From contig OX337230.1 of NCBI GenBank assembly GCA_946965045.2, forward strand, positions 248,001 to 312,000: a DNA stretch of 64,000 bases. Direction: 5' to 3'. Of this stretch, positions 1-9,200 are shown in pieces (position 1 is the first letter of the stretch; every line of letters starts with the position of its first letter). The stretch comes from Epithemia pelagica. Taxonomy: Eukaryota > Bacillariophyta > Bacillariophyceae > Surirellales > Surirellaceae. Made by a program: the position numbers and the translations under genes. The notes beneath the pieces are model-generated. The model did not search any database, was not told the DNA's origin, and saw only the letters and a program-made list of their open reading frames with translations.

Positions 1-188
1 GAACGTCATTGAATGGCTCTATGTGCCGATGTCGAAGCACTCTTTATTCAACTCTCACCAGACGCTCTTGCCGAACGACCCATTTGTCAATTCTGCATGA
101 GAATGTGGTTCAGTTTCGCCAGCCGGAAGTGAATGAGAAGATATCATCTCTGAAGAAAACAGAAAAAAAACGTTCTTGAAAACATCAT

Positions 189-1306
189 CTACTCAGTTGC
201 AGGTGAGGTGTCCTCTTCACCAGCCTTGAGTGGGAAGCTAATCTTAGTATCTTCTACGATGAAAAAGGGACGTACGATGTCGCTGTCTTGATCCCGGGCA
301 TAAATCACCAAGGTTTTGGTAAGTCGTGGACCAACATCACCCAGGAGACGTGTGTACCACCAACGGTAGCGAATATGGGAAGCTCGACTGAGAATCAAGC
401 GTTCCCTTTTGTCCAGTGGATCAGCCCTACTGAAGCTCAAATGGCTACCATGTTTGATCAACATTCGAAGAATGTGTGTGACATTGTAGGCTGTCGGGTA
501 ATGCAAAATTCGTTCCTGCGTGTCCAAGAATGCCGATACCAACACCCAATTACTGGAGAAAGAGATGGATTCGGACCGATACGCAAATCTTGATAGCATG
601 GATTCCCAATCAGCAACATCTGGATAAAATGTACGCATACAGTATGACAACATAACACTGGAGGACCATGCCGACATGGACTGGCTGTGGTTATCGATCT
701 TGTTATGATTGAAACCCTGGAAAAACTCGTTCATGAGTAGTTGTACTTTGGGCAGTTCCTCGGGATGGTAGACCTTGTCTTGACATGTCTTGTTTTCGCC
801 TTGTGGGATGACCCAACGTGTGGGTCTGTCTTGTTCCGTATGATAGGTTGTGACCAATCTCATGACGAGTGACCCGAGGGCCATTTGCTGTTGTTGTCGA
901 TTCAGTACACGCAGTTTTTACGGCGTGAACGACCTACATGCTTGATCAAGTGTTGCTCACACAAGAGTTCTTGAACCGTATAAGTGGGACATAGCTTGGA
1001 GAGAGCCCGGCATGTCATGGCACATGCTCCCAAGTCGCGTACCGACAAAAGCGAACGGATACGGCTTTCGAACAAGTGACACCCAATTCCTTTCTCATCG
1101 TTGAAAAAGCCAACCGGAAATGTTGACGATAGAGACGATGGCAGCAAGGTAGATCTTCTCTTACTCTTGCGGTTTTTGCGTTTCCGTGTTTTCCCCTTAT
1201 TAGTTGCAGTTGAAACCGTCGAGGCAACAGTCAAGCGCTCTATCTGACGTAGGACAAGTTCATAGTTTTGCCGCCATGGCAAGTCATCAGGTTCATGGGA
1301 ATACAA
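189..1306 (-). pseudogene. F-box-like family protein, copy 1 (broken)
   Basis: This is a diverged copy of the intact family member at 19849-21075. Both parts align along its length: the N-terminal basic stretch, an F-box-like helix pair (SVRDLGACAMTCRAL), the block MRLVTTYHTEQDRPTR, and the C-terminal block WWYTRLLGD...FPLKAG. Two lesions are visible. The reading frame changes near 884-902: the N-terminal frame stops at TGA 902-904, while the C-terminal frame is open upstream through that point. The position of the start codon of the intact copy reads TTG (1304-1306), and the nearby ATG is out of frame. F-box proteins usually recruit substrates to SCF ubiquitin ligases, but the family is not named here and the F-box call rests on one short motif. 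A very short intron at the frame change cannot be excluded. Confidence 0.7.
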
Positions 1307-1435
1307 TCACTGTTCGAAAACGTTGGTTGAGGGACTCTCGGGAAATATCAGATATGAGATTGGTTTGATCATGCGACAGAATTTTGTGATGACTCATAAT
1401 TAACACTCATCCCACAGTCAAAGGGTTTTTACGAG

Positions 1436-1482
1436 TTTATGTGATTGGTCCATTTTTATGAATTTATGTGATTGGTCCATTT
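1436..1482. repeat. 27-bp tandem duplication carrying two CCAAT boxes
   Basis: The 20-mer TTTATGTGATTGGTCCATTT occurs at 1436-1455 and again at 1463-1482. On the minus strand each unit presents GGACCAATCAC, a CCAAT-box core, about 135-175 bases upstream of the F-box-like copy 1. The two intact-promoter relatives at 16.8 and 19.8 kb also carry two CCAAT boxes. Confidence 0.6.
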
Positions 1483-1584
1483 GCTGGCTCCCGGTGGTCT
1501 AAAGAAGCATTCATGGTTTGATAGCATAGTCTTCTTGTAAGAGGAATGCTCCTTTTCTCTGCATACTAGATGATGGTTCTACTC

Positions 1585-2330
1585 TGTGAAATGTAGAGTT
1601 GGCATCCTCCGATGATAGAGATGGAGAACGCTCCTGGTATCTACACAATGAAAGTAGTAGTGGTAACCTTCATTCGATCGAGAGAGCTTTTGGGGAATGA
1701 CAACCCGGACGTCAAATACACTCTTGCCAGAATACGAGGCTTGAAACTGGCGCGATGGGTCCAGATTACATTCGACGGGCTTCTGTGAACGAGAAGAATC
1801 CTTCTTTATACACATCAGTTAACATCCTCCGAAGATAGAGATGGAATCTAGACAGTATTCTTATGCCTCCAGCTCTTACTACCCAAGATAATGGATAATA
1901 GCTATCTATATAGAGAGCCACATTTTACTATCCGCGTCTAAGTACGAAGCCGGTCGCTCGCCTTTCCATGCACAGCAAAACACGAAGCGAAACGCCGGGC
2001 GGTACTAGGTAGTATCTACACGATAGAAGTAGCGGTAACCTTCATTCGATTGGATAGCTTCATTGGGATGACAACCAGGATATGAAATACATTCTTGCCA
2101 GAAAACTCTGTTGATGACAACTTTAAACCTTGTGATTGGTCAAGATTGCCGTCGACAGACTTTTGCGAAACAAGAATAATCCGGTTCTGTACACATAAAT
2201 TTGCTTCCTTCACGCCCATTTAGCTTGGGATGCATTTGGACATAAACGATTGAAAAAAGAAGAAGAAGGTAATAACCTTGCCGTTGAAATCTAGACAGCA
2301 TTCTTGTGCCACCAACTCTTAGGAGTACTA
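1585..2330. repeat. Diverged direct repeat, units near 1590-1880 and 2010-2330
   Basis: The segment around 1645-1810 and that around 2015-2215 share long stretches, for example GGTAACCTTCATTCGAT, then ATGACAACC, AATACA and TCTTGCCAGAA, in the same order. A further shared piece (AATCTAGACAG...ATTCTT) follows each. On the minus strand both units give similar short peptides ending in LVVIP or VVIPQKLS, so they may be remnants of one duplicated coding exon. The rest of 1307-2826 shows no gene I can support. Confidence 0.6.
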
Positions 2331-2826
2331 AGGTACCCACAAGATCAGGGGGATTATACCTAATATAGGAGTACATAGTTAATAAAATTTCCGCGACCGC
2401 GCGCCTTTGGCGCCGCCGAGCATCCAACAAAAAGTGGTGTTGCTGCGTTCATTCTTTCTTTCCTGGACTTGAAATCCTAAGATTCTGTCGGTTCAAAGTG
2501 TTCTTGATAGGCCCTGTTGTTGGATTGATATTCGTATCCTGAGCGACCGTGAAAAAACGACGACGACAAGCTCCAAATACATTGAGCGACATCAATAGGA
2601 TTTATACCAACAGTGCGCCATTGGATTCCTCGTCCACGAGATCAAACACACTCTCAACAAACCGAAACCGGCGTATCATTGTTGTGTCAGCCATCGAGAC
2701 GTGTTGTACATCTTCCAGTCTCCCAGACATTCGAGCCTCGCCACCTCCAGAAACTACCAGTGCTAGCCGTTGAGCTTCAGCTGTGCTGTTGCCATTGATC
2801 CAGTTACTCCTGTTATTATTATTACC

Positions 2827-3411
2827 ATGAATCCAGAACTTGCAGACGACAATGATTCGGAATTTGAGTCCATGCTGCCATCGAGAACAGCAGGAGGGGG
2901 AGGAGGAGACTTTGCTCCTCAACGGTCTACCAATCAATTTTCGGAACGATGTCTGGACAAGATTGTGGCATTTGCCTGGGTTTTCGTGGCTGTCTTGGTG
3001 GGCTATTGGACCCATGTTCCGACCGTCCTTTTGTATCCCTTCCGGTCGCTTCGCATTCCAAACGATGCAGTGTCCGAGGATACTCCTGGCCGTGTTCCAA
3101 TTGTGTGGTTGTTGCAACTTGTGGCTTGTTTGCTGGTCTTGAATCTGTTTCTCATCTTGTACTTGACAATCTACGTGCCTCGACGCATTCCCAAATCCAC
3201 TCTGGGTGGAATCCGAGATTGGATGACAGTGTGGTCCGTGTATTGTCCTCGTGTGGTCCCTCTGCTCACCGTTTCCAGTGTCGTGACGTTTTTCTTGACG
3301 GTACGGGCCACGTGGCCCGTGTGGGGCTTTTTGGCACACGCCATTCTCAGTTTGCAAGTGCTGGGCGTCGTCTTTGCCTTGCACTTTTGTCCGTGGCCCA
3401 TGGCGTCGTGA
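2827..3411 (+). CDS. Small multi-pass membrane protein, unknown function
   Basis: A 194-residue protein starting at ATG 2827 (context TTACCATGA); the open frame upstream begins only at a TTG and is not used. After an acidic, Gly-rich N-terminus of about 50 residues there are about four hydrophobic segments: AFAWVFVAVLVGYW (near residue 50), VWLLQLVACLLVLNLFLILYL (near 100), VVPLLTVSSVVTFFL (near 145) and HAILSLQVLGVVFALHF (near 175). It has no motif I recognise. The opposite-strand and alternative frames over 2602-3728 are shadows of this coding sequence and its 3-prime flank. It lies upstream of, and convergent with, the P450 at 4309-5946. Confidence 0.6.
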   Translation: MNPELADDNDSEFESMLPSRTAGGGGGDFAPQRSTNQFSERCLDKIVAFAWVFVAVLVGYWTHVPTVLLYPFRSLRIPNDAVSEDTPGRVPIVWLLQLVACLLVLNLFLILYLTIYVPRRIPKSTLGGIRDWMTVWSVYCPRVVPLLTVSSVVTFFLTVRATWPVWGFLAHAILSLQVLGVVFALHFCPWPMAS

Positions 3412-4308
3412 AGAAAAACAAACGACGGTTCCAATGTTGTGGAACCATACAACACCCAATCATCATCGTTTGTCGGATGGATCGCTGGGCTCGATTTGGA
3501 TCGATTCATCTTTTTTCCGTGTTCTTTACAAGACAATCCCAGTACCAACAATGTACTCCACCCATACGATTATACTTGGAAACCAATCCCCGTGGCACTC
3601 CATCTGGACGCACCATCATCAATGGACCAGTATTAGACCGAGAAGGAGGACGGTGGCAATCCTTATATTCGTACAAAAGTGCGCCCCGAATTGTCTACCG
3701 CTTGAGAAATACAGATACGTTTCTTTAAGAAAGAATAACAACGATTTTCCTCTTGCCGTCGTGGATGTTGGTCCTGAAACCACAGGAGAATTGTGTATTT
3801 GAAATAGAACGTACGGCTCCCGTAGTCATTGTTGTGGGAAATGGATGGAACCGATTTACCAGTTACGCGTTTGGGCATGGCTCTCGATATGGAATTACAG
3901 TTCCCTTTTTCATATATAGTGTTGGAGAGACACCAAGTCCGGCGAACGGTACCACCTTGCGGGGACGTTCCATCCATCCACCACAAACTCCATCCGAAGG
4001 ACACCCGCAACGATTTACCAAGAAACCCAACAGACCGAGGAGAAAGAGAGTTACGATCCTAGGTAGGTAGACCCTGCACAGAATTGTTCTTTTGCTTGCA
4101 GCATGATTCCTTCTATTATATATATATATTGCAATCGTCTCTTGTTCTCTTTTATTTTCTTGGTTCCATGCGCAGTTGTCGCCTTGTTGCGTCTATCGTA
4201 GGTACATGACCAAACAGCTTGGTTTGGATCATTGTCGAGTACACACGCAGTTTCGTCTTTTTACAACCCAGTATGGCAATGCTTTTTTGATTCGAATTAT
4301 TATTCTTC
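3412..4308. other. Intergenic; no gene seen
   Basis: Between two convergent genes. It holds several short open frames in all directions without recognisable motifs, a CCTAGGTAGGTAG element at 4058-4070 (a motif that recurs in other intergenic gaps of this window) and a TA-rich tract at about 4115-4130. Confidence 0.5.
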
Positions 4309-5946
4309 TTACGACGCCGTGGACACGGGTTGGGCGGCGAGAATGGTACCCGTCGTTTTGAGTGTAACGGCATAATGGACGTGTCCGGGATCGACGACGC
4401 GCCATTCGCAGGCGGTAATCCATTGAGCAATCAACATATGCAATTCCGTCAGGGCAAACAATTGACCTTTGCAATTGCGACGACCCAGGGAAAAACTCAT
4501 CCAGGCTTGTTTCATGGCCACCGTGGCCGTCGTCCAACGTTCCGGCAAAAAGGCGTCGGGTCGATCCGTGTACACGGCCGCATTGCGTTGAATGGAATAA
4601 AAGGGCATGAAACACAAACAGCCCAGAGGCAAGACATGACCTTGCGGCGTGGTCAAGGATCCATGGGTAAGGACGCGAATGGATCCACCGGCGGCGGCTG
4701 GATGCAAGCGCATGGATTCCTTGACCACGTGATGCAAATACGTGCAGTCTTTCCAAACGGCTGCACTGTTCTTGTTGTTGCTGTCGTCACGACAGCGCTG
4801 CAATTCGTGCCGCAATTTGGTTTGAATGTCGGGATGGCGGGCCAATTCCAGCATGGTCCACAGGGCGGTATAGCCGGACGTTTCAAAGCCCCCGGCCAAG
4901 TAGGCCACCAAATCAATGCATCGTTCGTCATCCGAGTCGTACCCTTCATCTTGCAAGACAAGCGATAAGAGACAATTGTCATTCACCTTGCTGCTGTTGT
5001 CCATCAATTGTTGTCGTTGTCGAAAGTCCTTCATCATGGTGCGGACTTGGTCTTGCAAGGCGCGCGTCGATTGCTGGGCCCGTCGTTTGTGGGCAAAGAG
5101 CCATGGCAGCCATTTGCGCAAGGGATTGCGTTGGGAATCGACAAAGACTTCTTGGTAGACCCACTTGATGGATTGGACACAAATTTGGAGATCGGACAGG
5201 GCCATGTCGGTATCAAAGGCCGTCTTGGTCATGATGCGAGCCATGAGCAATTGGAGTTGGTGCGAAATATCAATCAGAACCTCACCGCCGTTGTGGTCCT
5301 TATTGTTTTCCGAGTTGGTCGTCGTCGCCATCAAGCCGTGTTGTTGCATCCATTCGTCGAGACAGAGTTGCATGAGAGCATTGCCAGTTTGTTCCATGAA
5401 TTGGGGTCCCAAGGCGACGGAATGATTTTTGCGGGTATGTTTGTACCGGTCCCCTTCTTGGGTAAAAAAGTTGGGTCATCCAAAGGCGTCGGCAAACAAT
5501 GCGTAGGATTGGGACCATTTGAGCGACGCTGCATGTTCCAAGACTTGCCGGGCCACGACGGGATCGGCAATGGCCACCAAGATTTGGCCCGGTGGTGCCA
5601 AGGGCAATCGAACAATGGGACCCTTGTCGGTGCGCGAAATTTGCAACAAGTATTGGGGAAGTGTGGGCGAAAAGAATTGTTGCAAAACCTGCCCAAATCC
5701 CTCGTCGACCATGGGGGGCAATTGGGCCTCTTGTTCTCGTTTCCGAGCTAGTTTTTCGGACGACAGGGATTGCGACAAGGCACCAAACAACCCAATCGCC
5801 ACCAAGGCGGGCAACACAATGGTCAGAAATCCATTCCACGACGTGACTTCCTGGAGAGAGGTGGAGGAGGACGACGAAGACGAATTGTCATGGACCGAGA
5901 GTCCCAGAAAAGAGGATGACATGATGGACCACAAGAATAACGACAT
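4309..5946 (-). pseudogene. Cytochrome P450 with one in-frame stop
   Basis: One continuous frame of about 545 codons from ATG 5946 to the stop at 4309, interrupted only by TGA at 5476-5478. Both sides are plainly P450: an N-terminal membrane anchor (ILPALVAIGLFGAL), the helix C region around GDRYKHTRK just after the stop, the I-helix AGGFETSG, the K-helix ESMR, PERW, and the haem-binding loop FSLGRRNCKG with the thiolate Cys near residue 492. Monooxygenase chemistry needs haem and a reductase partner; the substrate cannot be read. Because the frame is the same on both sides, this is a point nonsense change rather than an indel. It may be a recent pseudogene, an allele or a base-call error. 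The LINE at 6165 lies about 220 bases upstream of the start. Confidence 0.85.
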
Positions 5947-6145
5947 GAAGATAAGGACGACGATCGGTTTCCAATGGGAAGGATGAGAGTGCTTTGCGAG
6001 CCTTTTGTGTGCTATACTATATTCCTCTCAAGACCTGAGCTTCTCCTCGTCCCAATGGCAACCTATAGTGGTGTAAAGCAGTCTGCGAGGACAGTTGTGG
6101 CGTCGTCCTTTCTCATCGTGGTTCAACCTTGCATGCCAAAAAAGC

Positions 6146-6164
6146 AAAAGAAAGTATGAGGCGA
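6146..6164. repeat. Target-site duplication, 3-prime side of the LINE
   Basis: AAAAGAAAGTATGAGGCGA here is repeated exactly at 13879-13897, flanking the retrotransposon. A following A is also shared, so the duplication is 19-20 bases. Confidence 0.93.
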
Positions 6165-6290
6165 AAAAAAAAAAAATTACAGTCTATTTTAACGCTGCCG
6201 CACGTATCCGCTAGGATAACGCCGACCGACGCGCCGGGCCTCCGAGCTAACGAAGGCGAGGACTAACTGTAGAGCGAAACATGTAGCAAG

Positions 6291-9200
6291 TTAGGTGTGG
6301 TTGGCAGAGTGCAAGATGACAGGTCTCCAAGTATTGAGCCAGGAACGGAGAGCAACAGAAGTAGTATCGATGGAGAAGTGAGTATCAAGGGAATCGTAGA
6401 AAAGTGATTGATCACGGGGTAGAACGGTGTGGCGGATAGAATATAAGGCAGCAACTTCGCGTTGGGCCTGTGCATAGGCTGCGGTTTCACGGGAAGGAGA
6501 TGTAGAGCCATGGAGAGCTTCATTCCTGGTTTTCCATAGTTGATACATATGTACCCACATGAGCTTGATGGTACTAGTAACAAATCGTTGTCCAGAAATT
6601 GCTGATTCGGTAGTAGTTGAGGCGTAGGTGTCTTGTAGTGCGGACCATAGGAGTGCAAAACGGCCGAGAATTAGTTGATCTAGGCCAATGTTGAGTTGAG
6701 TGCGTTGAAGGGCGAAGTAAGGAGATGTTGTGGGTAGGGGAGATGGCTGAGTGGAAGAGAACCAGGAGTGGAGATACTCGGTGAGGAGAGTGCAGAGGGA
6801 CGGGTGAACGTGATGATCGTGCCAAAATTCTCGAAGATCATCAAGTAATGAGCCAAGCCAAGACCTGTTGGGACATCGAAGAAAATGGTCATGGTCTTCG
6901 TGTGTAGGTTGTGGACACGAGGGGCATTCGTCGCTGTAGTAGGTGGCATAACGTGCTTTCAGATGACCCAGGGGAAGCCATTGGTGAAGAAATTTAACCA
7001 CAAAATGACGCCTGGAAAAATTAGAGCGAACTGCAATACCGTGTGACTCCCAATCGATGGAATTGAACACATCAGAACTCCAATCGTGCTTGTTGCGTAG
7101 GTAATTGCGCAAGGTTGGTGCTGAGGCTAACGTACGGAGAATGGATCGGTAATTTGAATTTATCGTGCCAAAGGGGCCATGAAGAATAGCAGTTGCGCCC
7201 CCAATAAGAGGAGCTATCCGCGAGGAGATTGAAGGTGGATAAACGTACGACGATGCCAAATTGTCGGCTTCAACATTCAATTGGGCTGGTAGGGACAGAG
7301 TGGAGGGAGCAACATTATTATCTTGATGGCCTTTCACATGACAAAAAGACGGGACTTGTGGGAATTGTCTTACTGTAGAAGAAATAGACTGTTGGATGTC
7401 CCAGTCTGGGTTCATTGTTGAGTACGTGAAGTCATAGGACCACTCGAGACGTTTGTTGATAGTTTGAACCAGACTCTTGGAGTCTGTGTACACTGTGACC
7501 GAATCTGGTAAAGATTGCGAGTAAAATTCAAACAGGCGAAATAAGAATCGAAGTATGCTGAGGCAGCCATAACTTTCGGACCGAAAAGATGAAGTCCTAT
7601 AGCCAGGAGCAGGACCATTAAGACGAAAGAGACGAAGACCTTGAAGTGTACATCCGACACAGCCGAATGTGCCCCGGAATTGGGCCGCAGAGCCGTCGCT
7701 ACACAGGAGAAGTTGCAAATTGGTTTGAAACAGTTCGTGCTGTAGGGTATTGAGTGAGCAAAGAATTTCAAACCCGCGAAGAAGCTGTGATTCCCAATCC
7801 TCCAATTTCGAAATATGGCTAGACAAGTCGATTGCAGGCGCTTCTGGGGGTGTAATGGTTGCTGGTGACACTGGGAGAAGAGTACGTCGCCCATTCTGAT
7901 GCACGCTTTGAGCAGGAAGACAGGTCGAAGGAAGCATGTTGACGAGCGATGCGGTGGTGACAAAGTAAGGACGTTGGTATACGAAACGCTCAAACTGATC
8001 ATCAATCTGGACATAGAGGGAGTAGTTTGTTGGATCCAGGTATTCATTCCACTGACGGTAAGTATCAAGACCTGTGACCAGCCATGCCCCAAGCGGTCGG
8101 TGGAGACGTTTCAGAGATCCCGAAACAGTAAAGCTCAGCAAAAGTCTTTTCCATATCGTCCACGCTTTGCGGCTCGGATTAGTTTGATAGGGCAATAAGC
8201 CTTTTGCTCTAGAGTGCGTGTCCCGAGAACAGTCGATCGCGAACAAGGACAGGTATTTTCCATCGACAGTCACAATGTCACTCATGAGAGTGACGCCCAA
8301 GTAGAGTCTGCATGCATTGACCAAACATAACTCAGTATCGTTGAAGTCCAGTGAGATGGCGTGGTCCATAAGGAAACTGTCACCTTGACGCTGCAGGGGA
8401 GGAACAAAGGTTGTTGTCAACTCGACGGTACACTTGATAGACGCCAAAAAGGATCGTACTTGAGGTATCCAGACCATTGGTTCCATATGAGGTAAGCGTA
8501 TATCCACGTGCTGTAGAATAGGCTTGCTAATCCCTGCCAAGAACTGTCCCCACGACACTGCAATCAAAGCGAGTTCTGAAGCTACTCCTTGGGATCTCAC
8601 ACATGCAAGGAAGAGATAGATTTGACTGATGCTCTTTTCGACTGATAGGTCTCGTAATGCAAGGCCGCCATATTCAGTAGGACCATATACAACTGCATTG
8701 GGAGTATTGCGATTAAACCCGTATCTTGGTAAGAAGACTTGTTTGAAAGGACGTTGTAAGGATTGACAGTTCGAATCAGACAAGGTTGAAGACGGGAAGG
8801 GGTATGTCATACTTGGTAAGTAGATTGAATGGTAATACGCCCAAGAATCAGTGCGGGTGAATGGACTGTTGGCCATTGTCCGAATATGAGCTTTGTTTTT
8901 CTTATCTAGCGCTGCGTAGAGTTCGGAATCCGTGCATTTGGGTGACTTTTGAACACCAAGAGTTTTGTGGCATGCGTAGGAGGAGAGTTGTCTAAGTTTC
9001 TGAGGTTGGTCCGTTCCGTGCAGGTGAATTGTAACATCAGGTCCGCACTGGCCATGTTGTAAGTTGGGTAGACCATCAATACTGAACGTGTAATGCATAA
9101 AATGATATGTGCATTTCTCAAGGTTGAGGGCACCTCCAGAGAGACTAAGCGTATCGTTCCAACGTTGAGCATCATGTGTGGCCTTGGAAATATAGGTATC

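Noticed and set aside
5476-5478. Selenocysteine codon in the P450
   Set aside because: P450s have no selenocysteine at this site and no SECIS-like element was evident; a nonsense mutation is simpler.
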